A DNA stretch of 64,000 bases from Bacillota bacterium. Lineage in GTDB: Bacteria > Bacillota > Sulfobacillia > JAJZIM01. Shown here one piece after another: positions 1 through 6,789 of the stretch. The stretch is from positions 1 through 64,000 of the forward strand of contig JAJZIM010000005.1 of assembly GCA_021810565.1 (NCBI GenBank), given 5' to 3'. Made by a program: the position numbers and the translations under genes. Below the pieces are notes generated by a model, which had not been told where the DNA came from, did not search any database, and saw only the letters and a list, made by a program, of their open reading frames with translations. Within the stretch, counting starts at the first letter, position 1. Every line of letters starts with the position of its first letter.

Positions 1-289
1 TCATGGCCGCGATCCGTTCCGCCCTACCCCTGGGCTTCCGTGAACCGCGGCTTTTGTGGTCCGGGGCTGGAGAGGCACCCCGGAGCGGGTCCTGGAACCT
101 GGCTCCAACGTAGCGCGGTCATCGGCCAGCATGCCTCCCGCGCTGGGTCTGGTCAGCCGGGCATTCGGGACCTTGGTCCCTCATGCCCACGGCTTTAGCC
201 GTGGGTGGCTGACTCCTTTCCGCGGGCGTCTCATCCTACGGCTCCATACTAAGCCTCGGACGGTCGTACGGTCAAGGCCCGCAGGGCCC
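1..289. other. No convincing gene; possible IS200/IS605 end remnant
   Basis: I see no ORF with a plausible start and ribosome site here. The only structured element is a perfect hairpin at about 184-201, in which CCCACGGC and GCCGTGGG flank the bases TTTA. This resembles the conserved terminal hairpin of IS200/IS605-type (TnpB-encoding) elements. No tnpA or tnpB lies next to it, so if the resemblance is real it is a stranded end. Confidence 0.35.
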
Positions 290-781
290 TCAAGCGGCCC
301 CCGGCGTACGCAGCAGCACCCAGGCGGTGACGACCCCGAACATGACGTGTCCCAAGGCGAAGACTCCCACCGCCATGGTTTGAGCCATCAGGGGATCCAG
401 GGCGGGCAGGACGGCGAATTGGCTGACCAGCCAGGCCGCCAGGCCGAACCCCATGCCCCAGGCCAGGCGCACCGGACCGGGGGCGATGCGCCCGGCGGCG
501 AAGGCCAGCGCCAGCATCATCCCCAGCACGACCCCCACCATCATGTGGGTGGCGAGCCCCGCCAGCAGGACGGGGGCTGTCAGGTGCATGGCGGCGGGTC
601 CGTACCAGACCGCCGCGATGAGTTGCACCGGGGCGAAGAGGCTTCTTCCCATGACTGCGGCCGCCATCATGGCCCACATGGCCATGACCACGGCGCCGGC
701 TAGGCCGGCCAGGGCGGACCTTCCCCAGACGGCCGCGGGCAGCGCGAGGCGGGTAGCGGTGCGGGCATCGGACACGCTCAT
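290..781 (-). CDS. Four-helix membrane protein of unknown function
   Basis: The protein has 163 residues. The ATG at 781 was chosen because AGGAGGTG sits just upstream; a longer frame to 862 would run into a terminator. Four hydrophobic stretches (about residues 22-42, 58-80, 88-108 and 128-160) suggest an integral membrane protein of four helices. No cysteine pair or metal motif is visible, so I do not call it a mercury transporter although it lies at the downstream edge of the mercury cluster. A terminator at 863-890 separates it from the upstream peptide gene, so it probably has its own promoter. I do not recognise the family. Confidence 0.7.
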   Translation of the reverse strand: MSVSDARTATRLALPAAVWGRSALAGLAGAVVMAMWAMMAAAVMGRSLFAPVQLIAAVWYGPAAMHLTAPVLLAGLATHMMVGVVLGMMLALAFAAGRIAPGPVRLAWGMGFGLAAWLVSQFAVLPALDPLMAQTMAVGVFALGHVMFGVVTAWVLLRTPGAA

Positions 782-862
782 CGTTGGACACCTCCTGCCG
801 CCAGCGTAAAGGATCCAAAACGGCTTTTCTGTATGCCGGCTTACACTTGGCCGGGGCGGCAC

Positions 863-890
863 AAAAAAAGGCCTCCCGCGCGGGAGGCCT
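863..890 (-). terminator. Rho-independent terminator after the peptide cassette
   Basis: On the minus strand a perfect hairpin of AGGCCTCCCG and its complement (869-890) is followed by seven T residues (863-869). It lies 18 nt beyond the stop of the 20-aa peptide gene and would end the radical-SAM transcript. Confidence 0.85.
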
Positions 891-907
891 AAGGGGCCGG
901 TCCTCCT

Positions 908-970
908 TCAGCAGGAGGACTTGCACTTGCAGGTGCTGGAGGAAGCCTTGGCGACCTTGACGATCTTCAC
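908..970 (-). CDS. 20-residue Cys-rich peptide, candidate RiPP precursor
   Basis: This short gene starts at GTG 970 behind GGAGGTGAG, a strong ribosome site, 39 nt after the radical SAM gene, and stops just before a terminator. The product has a basic N-terminus (MKIVKVAKA) and the C-terminal sequence SSSTCKCKSSC, with three cysteines in a C-x-C-x4-C pattern. A tiny Cys/Ser/Thr-rich peptide directly behind a SPASM-type radical SAM protein is the standard layout of peptide-modification (RiPP) loci, so I infer it is the substrate. The peptide is too short for homology to prove this. It could instead be an unmodified metal-binding peptide. Confidence 0.6.
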   Translation of the reverse strand: MKIVKVAKASSSTCKCKSSC

Positions 971-1009
971 CGCTTTCTCACCTCCACGCGCGGATTTGGA
1001 CCAGGCCGG

Positions 1010-2170
1010 TCAGGCCGGCCGGAGTCCCGACGACCAGGGGTCCCAGCCGCAGCGGGCGCAGGCCACGAGATCCGGCCCCCGGCCATCCCCCGCCGCCTCG
1101 GCCCGGAAGCGGCAGCCGCCCCGGCACTCGGCCAGGTGCGGGCAGCCGCAGGACAGATCGGAAAGGTGCATTCGGGGCAGCGCCTCCCACGCGCGACGCA
1201 GGTCGCCCCCCCAGGGCACCCCGCGGCCGCGGTAGAAGCCGCACTTGCAAAGCTCCCCCTCCGGGGTGACGGCCCCCAGGTGGGTGCCGCACACCCCGTC
1301 GCCGCCGGAGTCGTGCAGGCCGCCCTCGCGGCTGTAGGCCAAAAGGGGGGCCAGCTCCTGCGGGGAGAGGAGGAGAGCCTCCTTCCGGGCGCGGCCGGCC
1401 GCGGCGGGGGCGTCCACGTTCCATTCCGCCACCCCCAGATGGTCCAGGAGCCGGGCCAGTTCCGGGAAGTCGGTTCGGTTGCCCCGGTGGGCCATGGTGG
1501 CCACGGACACGGTGATGCCCGCGGCGCCCAGATGCTCCAGGGCGGCCACGGCGGCTCGAAAGGAGCCAGTGCCGCGCAGGGCGTCATGGGAGGGCTCCAG
1601 ACCGTCCAGGCTAACCTGCACCTCCTGCACCGCCAGGTCCCGCGCCGCACCGGGGTCGATCAAGACGCCGTTGGTGAGCAGCACGCTGCGGAAGGACCAG
1701 CGGGGCAAAAGCTCGTTTAGCCGCCAGAAGTCCGGGTGAAGCAGCGGCTCGCCGCCCGAGAGCAAAAGGCGCAGGCCCCCCAGGCGGTCGAATTGGTCCA
1801 ACAGGCGCACGGCCTCCTCGAAGGGCAGGTCCGCCCCGCGCGGCTCGCCCAGGTAGCAGTGGGCGCAGCGCAGGTTGCACCGGTCGGTGAGCAGAAGTTC
1901 CAGGTACCGCAGGGATGGCCGGGGAGCCGGCTCGGGCAGGGAACGGGGCGAGGCCGGCCCCTCCTCCAATAGCCCCTCCGCGCGGCAAAACTCCCAAAAC
2001 TCCGGATCGGGGGAGGGTACCTCCTCGCCCCGCGCCAACCGGAGCAGGTAGGCTGCGGCGGCGTCGTCCAGCTCATACAATTCGTCAGTCTCCCGGTGGT
2101 ACAGGTGCGGCCGCTCCAAGAGGCGCAGCGAGCAGCCTGGGGTCAGGCGCACCCTACTCAGCGACGGCAC
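1010..2170 (-). CDS. Radical SAM/SPASM peptide-modifying enzyme candidate
   Basis: The protein has 386 residues. The N-terminal 70 residues look like a PqqD-type recognition domain (Y-H-R-E-T-D-E-L-Y-E-L-D, then A-Y-L-L-R-L). The radical SAM cluster motif C-N-L-R-C-A-H-C is at Cys98, Cys102 and Cys105, and GGEP follows. The C-terminal SPASM region has the expected cysteine spacing: C-x13-C, C-x-C-x5-C-x3-C and a final C-x2-C. SPASM enzymes of this architecture install thioether or other links in short peptides. It starts at GTG 2170, overlapping the upstream small gene by 17 nt, and is followed by the 20-residue Cys peptide. Substrate and chemistry are inferred from context only. Confidence 0.85.
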   Translation of the reverse strand: MPSLSRVRLTPGCSLRLLERPHLYHRETDELYELDDAAAAYLLRLARGEEVPSPDPEFWEFCRAEGLLEEGPASPRSLPEPAPRPSLRYLELLLTDRCNLRCAHCYLGEPRGADLPFEEAVRLLDQFDRLGGLRLLLSGGEPLLHPDFWRLNELLPRWSFRSVLLTNGVLIDPGAARDLAVQEVQVSLDGLEPSHDALRGTGSFRAAVAALEHLGAAGITVSVATMAHRGNRTDFPELARLLDHLGVAEWNVDAPAAAGRARKEALLLSPQELAPLLAYSREGGLHDSGGDGVCGTHLGAVTPEGELCKCGFYRGRGVPWGGDLRRAWEALPRMHLSDLSCGCPHLAECRGGCRFRAEAAGDGRGPDLVACARCGWDPWSSGLRPA

Positions 2171-2384
2171 GGACCACGTCCTCCGGGGTGATGACGCCCT
2201 TCAAGAGCAGGTGCTTCAGGATCCGAAAGGCGCCGCACTCCAATTCCTCGTCTTCTCCCTCCTTGAAGAAGTCGCAGTCCCGGCAAAAAAGGTCCACCAA
2301 TCCCTCCTCCGAGGTGCAGTAGGCCAGATTGGCGGAGCAGAAGCGGTCGGCGTGGGCGCGGATGTGGGGGAAGCCGGTTGACAC
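2154..2384 (-). CDS. Small Cys-rich protein of the radical-SAM cassette
   Basis: The protein has 76 residues and starts at GTG 2384 behind AAGGAGGGG. It contains five cysteines (16, 23, 34, 37, 50), including F-C-R-D-C-D-F-F, and ends in an acidic/helical segment (ECGAFRILKHLLLKG). It is the first gene after the promoter at 2418-2446 and overlaps the radical SAM gene, so the two are probably translationally coupled. I do not recognise the family. A partner, chaperone or metal-binding role for the peptide pathway is possible, but nothing in the sequence settles it. Confidence 0.75.
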   Translation of the reverse strand: MSTGFPHIRAHADRFCSANLAYCTSEEGLVDLFCRDCDFFKEGEDEELECGAFRILKHLLLKGVITPEDVVRAVAE

Positions 2385-2417
2385 GGGGCACCCCTCCTTC
2401 TGCGTTGACGCTAACTA

Positions 2418-2446
2418 ATTTTACCATCAGATTGCCCTCCGGTCAA
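2418..2446 (-). promoter_or_regulatory. Sigma-A-type promoter for the peptide cassette
   Basis: On the minus strand TTGACC (2441-2446) and TAAAAT (2418-2423) are separated by 17 nt. The -35 box overlaps the last codons of merB, so the small-protein/radical SAM/peptide genes can be expressed apart from the mercury genes. Just downstream GTTAGCGTCAACGC shows partial dyad symmetry and could be an operator. Confidence 0.75.
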
Positions 2447-3060
2447 GCCTGGGCCGGCCCGAAAAGGGACCAAACGCTGCGGCCCCAGCGGGCGGCCTGC
2501 GACAAGGTCAGGTAGGCGGGCGCGTCAGCGGCGGGGTCGTCGGGCCCGACCGAGCCCACGAAGACGATGCCCTCTCAGGTGCCCCCGCACATGGTGCGGT
2601 GCGCGTGGGGCGGCAGGACGCGCACGAAGACTTCCCGGGAGGCCGCCTGGGGCGCTCCCCGGCGAAACTGCAGGCGCAAATCCTCGCCGCCGTCCGCCAA
2701 GCGGCTCTCCACCAGCGCGTCGGCTCCCAGGGCGGCCGGGATGGCCGCGGCGTCCAGGGCGCACCAGGTCCAAAGCCGCCTACCGCCCAGGGTCAGCCGG
2801 TGCGCCGCCGGCTCCACGGAAAGCCCGGCGGCGCCGGTGATCCTGGTCCCATCCCAGGTGAGCCAGCCGGCCTCGCCCAGGGCGGCTGCCGCCCGGGCGG
2901 TCTTGCCCGGCGTCCTGCGGGCGGCCGCCGCCACCTGCTCCAGGGAGACCGCCGCTCCCCGGGCCAGCAGCCGGAAGGCCGCCCCCAACACCCGCCGCTC
3001 CGTGGGCGGGTGGGCGGCGATCTCCTCGATCCATACGCGGCGCATCGTCTCCTCAGTCAT
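2443..3060 (-). CDS. merB: Alkylmercury lyase with in-frame TGA, candidate selenoprotein
   Basis: MerB cleaves the carbon-mercury bond of organomercurials, giving Hg(II) for MerA. The frame from ATG 3060 shows the family signature: L-S-V-E-P-A-A-H-R-L-T-L-G-G followed by L-W-T-W-C-A-L-D, giving Cys100 and Asp103 (Cys96/Asp99 in the E. coli enzyme). An in-frame TGA (2575-2577) is codon 162. The next residues E-G-I-V-F-V-G-S align with the segment after catalytic Cys159 of classical MerB. The distance from Cys100 to codon 162 (62) nearly equals 96 to 159 (63). Read through, the product has 205 residues, the usual MerB length; ending at TGA leaves 161. A SECIS-like hairpin follows. Alternatives are a nonsense pseudogene, or Cys158 serving as nucleophile. 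Confidence 0.7.
2542..2557 (-). promoter_or_regulatory. SECIS-like hairpin after the merB TGA
   Basis: In the mRNA, GGGCUC (2557-2552) pairs with GGGCCC (2547-2542) through six pairs including one G-U, closing a GGUC tetraloop whose first base is 24 nt after the UGA. Bacterial selenocysteine insertion elements are hairpins at about this distance with a G in the first loop bases; the E. coli fdhF element also presents GGUC in its loop. A lower stem GUC/GAC (2565-2563 with 2538-2536) can extend it. GC-rich DNA makes such hairpins by chance, so this is supportive only. Confidence 0.5.
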
Positions 3061-3113
3061 CGGGGTCCCTTCTTTCGCGGGAGTGCGCCTCCACCCGGGA
3101 GGCCTCAGAAGGT

Positions 3114-3287
3114 TCAGCCGAAGGGCAGCTCGATGCCCACGGCGGCGGCACACTCGGAGCACAGCACACCCTCCGGCAGCTCGGCCCGGTGGCAGTGATC
3201 GCAGATCAGCCGGCCGCACCGGGTGCAAGAGGTTCCCGTGCCGTCCGGCACGGGCAATCCGCAACCTTCCACTTCGCAGTAGCGCAT
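3114..3287 (-). CDS. Zinc-ribbon protein in the mercury cluster
   Basis: The protein has 57 residues, starting at ATG 3287 behind AGGAGGAATT. Nearly the whole chain is a treble-clef-like cysteine array: C-E-V-E-G-C near the N-terminus, then C-T-R-C-G, C-D-H-C-H and C-S-E-C, typical of a small zinc-binding (B-box/ribbon) protein. It sits between ccdA and merB on the same strand with short gaps, so it is probably co-transcribed with the mercury genes. The thiol-rich sequence could bind Hg(II) or Zn(II). No specific function can be assigned. Confidence 0.75.
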   Translation of the reverse strand: MRYCEVEGCGLPVPDGTGTSCTRCGRLICDHCHRAELPEGVLCSECAAAVGIELPFG

Positions 3288-3306
3288 GGGAATTCCTCCT
3301 TTGCGT

Positions 3307-4002
3307 TCAGGCGCCGTGCAGGGCGCTCCACCAATACCAGATGAGGTAGACACCGGAGAAGGCCACCAACCCGCCGCCCGAGCGCTGCACCAGGCGGATG
3401 CCGCCGCGCAGCAGCCGCTGGAGGGCGCCCAGGGAGAAGGCCGTGGCCACGGCGATGGCGGTCACCACCAGGCCCATGCCCACCGACCAGGCCGCGAAGG
3501 CGCCGATGGCGCCCAGCAGGCTGCGGCTGAGCGCCGCCTGGGCCACCAGCACCATAAACAGCGGCAGGGTGCAGCTCAGGGCCCCCAGGCCGTAGGCCGC
3601 GCCGTACAGCACCAGGCTGGCCGGACCCGGGGTGCCGGCCCGCTCCAGCAGGCTGTTGCGGGCGGCGTCCACCGGCAGTCCCCAGCGCCACCGGCCCAGG
3701 ACCATCAGCACCCCCGCCAGCACCAGGAGGACACCCAGGACGAGGAGCACGTAGGGCAGGACCGGCAGGAGCACCCGGTCCACCTGGGCCAGTACCAGGC
3801 CGAGGAGGACGAAGACCGCCAGGAATCCGGTGGTCATGCCGCCGCCCGCCCCCAGGCCGCGGCGCAGCCGGACTGCGGCCGAGGCCGCGTCGACCCGGCC
3901 GAAGAGCATGCCCAGGTAGCCCGGCAGCAGGATCACCCCGCAGGGGCTGAAGGCCGCGCCCGCTCCGGCGGCGAAGGCCAGGGACCAAAGCCCCACGCTC
4001 AT
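3307..4002 (-). CDS. ccdA: CcdA-type thiol-disulfide membrane transporter
   Basis: The protein has 231 residues and six or so hydrophobic helices. It carries the two redox cysteines of the CcdA/DsbD membrane domain: F-S-P-C-G-V (Cys21) in the first helix and A-L-S-C-T-L-P (Cys144) in the fourth. CcdA passes electrons from cytoplasmic thioredoxin across the membrane to outer thiol-disulfide proteins. Its ATG at 4002 overlaps the stop of the redox lipoprotein in an ATGA, so the two are coupled. That arrangement suggests CcdA reduces that lipoprotein rather than serving cytochrome c maturation, since no other ccm/res gene is near. Confidence 0.9.
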   Translation of the reverse strand: MSVGLWSLAFAAGAGAAFSPCGVILLPGYLGMLFGRVDAASAAVRLRRGLGAGGGMTTGFLAVFVLLGLVLAQVDRVLLPVLPYVLLVLGVLLVLAGVLMVLGRWRWGLPVDAARNSLLERAGTPGPASLVLYGAAYGLGALSCTLPLFMVLVAQAALSRSLLGAIGAFAAWSVGMGLVVTAIAVATAFSLGALQRLLRGGIRLVQRSGGGLVAFSGVYLIWYWWSALHGA

Positions 4003-4520
4003 CGGTGCACCGCCGCGGCAAGGGCCGCCGCGAGCACCTGGGGAGTCGGGGATACCCACCGGCCCAGGATCCGCCCGTCGGCCCCCACCAGGATGGCGGT
4101 GTCCAGGGAGGTCACCCCGTAGGCGGTGACCAGTCCGGCCGGGGCGAAGGCGTGGGGCCAGGGGCCGCCGTAGCGCTTTTGCACCTGGGCCAGGGCGGCG
4201 GGGGTGTCCTGGCCGGGGGTGACATCCAGGCTGACGAAGCGTACTTGATGCGTGAACCGCGGGTACAAGGCGGCCAGGTGCTCCTCTCCGGCCCAGCAGC
4301 TGGAGCACCAGGCGGCCATGAAGTACAGCAGGGTCGGCTCATGATGGGACAAGGCGAGCTTTTTCCCGGCCAGGTCCGTCAGCTGGAAGGCGGCCGCCCG
4401 GTCGCCCACGGCGTAGCCGGGAACGGCCGCGGCCGGGGAGACGGTCGCCGGGGCGGTGCCGCAGCCCGCAGCGGCGCTCAGGAACCACAGGGCGGCGGCC
4501 AGGAATACCACCTTACGCAC
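3999..4520 (-). CDS. TlpA/ResA-like redox lipoprotein
   Basis: The protein has 173 residues. A signal peptide (residues 1-19) ends in a lipobox, A-A-A-G-C, so Cys20 is probably lipidated and the protein anchored outside the membrane. The rest is a thioredoxin-fold redoxin (AhpC/TSA or TlpA type) with the active-site motif A-W-C-S-S-C-W at Cys72 and Cys75. It overlaps the upstream merF-like gene by 8 nt and the downstream ccdA by 4 nt. The context suggests a thiol relay, CcdA to lipoprotein, used in mercury handling or in keeping surface thiols reduced. Assignment to the family is firm; the mercury role is inferred. Confidence 0.87.
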   Translation of the reverse strand: MRKVVFLAAALWFLSAAAGCGTAPATVSPAAAVPGYAVGDRAAAFQLTDLAGKKLALSHHEPTLLYFMAAWCSSCWAGEEHLAALYPRFTHQVRFVSLDVTPGQDTPAALAQVQKRYGGPWPHAFAPAGLVTAYGVTSLDTAILVGADGRILGRWVSPTPQVLAAALAAAVHR

Positions 4521-4743
4521 GGGGGCCTTCCTCCCCGGGGACGTCGGCCGGACGCCGCCGCGGCTTCCCCCAGGCGGCCAGGAGGAAAAGGCCGGCCGCC
4601 AGGGCCGCCAGGATCCAATGCGGGACCGGGGCGGCCAGGGTCAGCCCCACTCCGCCCAGGCCGACCCAGGCCAGCAGGGCCGGACCGGCGCAGCAGGCTC
4701 CGCCCGTGAGCAGGGCGGGCAAGAACAGCCATCCGAAACGCAA
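4513..4743 (-). CDS. MerF/MerT-like mercuric ion membrane protein
   Basis: The protein has 76 residues with two hydrophobic helices. A vicinal cysteine pair lies in the first helix (L-T-G-G-A-C-C-A-G-P, Cys17-Cys18), the hallmark of the small Hg(II) uptake proteins MerF and MerT. I chose TTG 4743 because GGGAGG lies 8 nt upstream; a longer frame to 4905 is Pro/Gly-rich and not protein-like. The second cysteine pair of classical MerF/MerT is missing. It would hand Hg(II) from outside to MerA, encoded upstream. The next gene overlaps its 3' end. Confidence 0.75.
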   Translation of the reverse strand: MRFGWLFLPALLTGGACCAGPALLAWVGLGGVGLTLAAPVPHWILAALAAGLFLLAAWGKPRRRPADVPGEEGPRA

Positions 4744-4798
4744 CGCAGCCACCTCCCACGTTTTTTTCCGGGTCCCCGGGTTCCCCGACAGGGCTTTT

Positions 4799-5005
4799 TC
4801 AGGGGGGCCGGCGGCCTGCTGGCGGGCCAATGCCCCCGCCGGGCCTGCGCCCGCGCCCCAGGGAGAGGCCGGACTCGGCCCCGGAGCGGGTGGCGACGAT
4901 CGCAAGGACCCGTCTTGCGGTCAGCCGCGCCCTGGCGGCCTTGGTCTTGATCACCGGCAGGGGGCGGCAAAGCCCGGAGATGTCCGAAGTGCAATCCGCC
5001 TGCAT
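4799..5005 (-). pseudogene. TusA-like sulfur-carrier remnant
   Basis: The frame of 68 residues starts at ATG 5005 behind AGGAGGTG. Its first half reads like TusA/SirA: I-S-G-L-C-R-P-L-P-V-I-K-T-K-A, then V-L-A-I-V-A-T. In the family the active cysteine is in G-L-x-C-P-x-P; here the Cys is displaced by one position and Arg occupies the site. After A-T-R-S-G-A-E-S the expected W-x-x-x-T-G-H ending is absent and the chain becomes Gly/Pro/Arg-rich. A G-H-W segment appears in another frame, which suggests a frameshift. It is probably decayed, though a divergent functional protein cannot be excluded. Confidence 0.45.
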
Positions 5006-5056
5006 CCTCGCGCCGCACCTCCTCGCCTGGGATCTGAAGTCATGTCCATCGCCCCC

Positions 5057-6697
5057 CTATCCCGCGCAGCAGGAGAGCAGATGCACGTCCCGGCCGAAGG
5101 TCTGGGCGGCCAGGCGCAGGCCCTCGGCCATGGTCAGGTAGGGGGCCAGCGCGTCCGACAGGTCGGCCACGGTGAGGCGGTAGCGCACGGCCAGGGAGGC
5201 GGCGTAGATCACCTCGCCGGCGGCGTCGGCCACCAGGTGCGCGCCCAGCAGCCGGTCGTCCTCGGCGTCGGCCACCAGCTTCACCAGGCCGCGGGTGTCC
5301 CGGTTGACCAGGGCGCGGGGCACCGCGTCCAGGGGTAGGATGGAGACCTTGACCTGATGGCCCGCCGCGCGGGCCTGGGCCTCGGTCAGGCCCACCGTGG
5401 CCACCGAGGGGTCGGTGAAGATCACCGAGGGCACCGTGGCCAGGTCCACCCGCCGGTCGGCGCCTAGGGCGTTCTGGGCGGCCAGGCCCCCCTGGTAGGC
5501 GGCCACGTACACGAATTGGGGACCGAAGGTGACGTCCCCGGCGGCGAAGACCCGGGGGTTGGCGGTGGCGAGATGCTCATCCACCGGGATCTCCCCCCGC
5601 GAACCGGGGGTGATGCCGGCCCGGGCAAGCGCCAACTCCTCGGTGTTGGGCTGCCGGCCGGTGGCCACCAGCAGCTCCTCGGCTTCCACGACGCGCTCCT
5701 TTCCCTGGTGGGTCACCCGCACCCGGCGCGTCTTACCGTCCGTCTCCACCCCCAGGTAGCGCACCCCGGCCAAAACGTCGATCCCCTCGTCGGCCAGGAA
5801 ACCCTCCACCGCGGTGCCGATCTCCGGCTCGTACTCCTTCAGGAGGTGGGGGTGCCGCTGCATCATGGTCACCCGGCTGCCCAGGCGGGCGAAGAGCTGC
5901 CCCAGCTCCAGGGCGATGTATCCCGAGCCGATCACCGCCAGGGAGGCGGGCACCCGGCCCAGGGAGAGGGCGGTGGTGCTGGTGAGGTAGGCGGCCTCGG
6001 CCAGACCGGGGATGGCCGGGACGGCCGGGCGGGCGCCGGTGGCCAGCAGGTAGGCGCGGGCGGTCAGGGGTTGGCCGTCCACCTCCAGGGTGGCCGCGTC
6101 CCGGAAGGAGGCCGTGCCCCGGAGCACCTCCCAGCCGTAGGCCTCCACGATGTCCTCGTACTTCTCCTTGCGCAGCCGGGCCACCAGCTCGTCCTTTTGC
6201 GCCCACAGGGCCGGGGCGTCCACGGGACCCGCCGTGGTGGCGATCCCGGCGAAGGGATGGTGCCCTGCCGCATGGCGCGCCGCCGCCGCCCGCAGGAGCG
6301 CCTTGGAGGGGATGCAGCCGACGTTGACGCAGGTGCCCCCCAAGGTGCCCCGCTCCACCATCACCACCCGCGCCCCCTGGTCCCGGGCGCGGATGGCCGC
6401 GGCGAAGGCGGCGGAGCCGGAGCCCACGATGGCCAGGTCGTACTCGCCGGCCGCCGCGGCGCGGCGCGGCGGCGTTCCCGGGGCCTCCAGCCCCACGGGG
6501 CGGTAGCCCACGGCGCGGACCGCCGGCGCAAGACCGGCGCTGTCCACTCCCTCGGGCAGGAAGAAGCGCGCCTCGCCGCGGCGAAAGTCGGCGCGCACGC
6601 CCTGGGCGCCCGCGCGCTCCAAGGCCTCGGTCACGTGCAGCTCGCAGTCGGTGCAGGTCATTCCCTGGATGGACATGCGCCATTGGTCTTCGGCCAT
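5057..6697 (-). CDS. merA: Mercuric reductase MerA
   Basis: The protein has 546 residues and reduces Hg(II) to volatile Hg(0) with NADPH and FAD. An N-terminal heavy-metal-associated domain carries M-T-C-T-D-C. The FAD site G-S-G-S-A-A is near residue 92, the redox disulfide T-C-V-N-V-G-C-I-P-S-K near 123-128, the NAD(P)H site G-S-G-Y-I-A in the middle, and the diagnostic C-terminal vicinal pair L-L-S-C-C-A-G at the end. ATG 6697 is preferred to GTG 6706 because the AGAGGGA ribosome site fits only the former. It heads the minus-strand mercury genes. No merR or typical MerR operator is visible nearby. Confidence 0.96.
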   Translation of the reverse strand: MAEDQWRMSIQGMTCTDCELHVTEALERAGAQGVRADFRRGEARFFLPEGVDSAGLAPAVRAVGYRPVGLEAPGTPPRRAAAAGEYDLAIVGSGSAAFAAAIRARDQGARVVMVERGTLGGTCVNVGCIPSKALLRAAAARHAAGHHPFAGIATTAGPVDAPALWAQKDELVARLRKEKYEDIVEAYGWEVLRGTASFRDAATLEVDGQPLTARAYLLATGARPAVPAIPGLAEAAYLTSTTALSLGRVPASLAVIGSGYIALELGQLFARLGSRVTMMQRHPHLLKEYEPEIGTAVEGFLADEGIDVLAGVRYLGVETDGKTRRVRVTHQGKERVVEAEELLVATGRQPNTEELALARAGITPGSRGEIPVDEHLATANPRVFAAGDVTFGPQFVYVAAYQGGLAAQNALGADRRVDLATVPSVIFTDPSVATVGLTEAQARAAGHQVKVSILPLDAVPRALVNRDTRGLVKLVADAEDDRLLGAHLVADAAGEVIYAASLAVRYRLTVADLSDALAPYLTMAEGLRLAAQTFGRDVHLLSCCAG

Positions 6698-6789
6698 GAT
6701 CGTCACTCCCTCTTTCCAAGGTGGGTCTGCCGGCAGGATGCCCCGGCGCGGATGCCGAAGATACCGGCGGAGGTGGATGCGTCTTGCGG

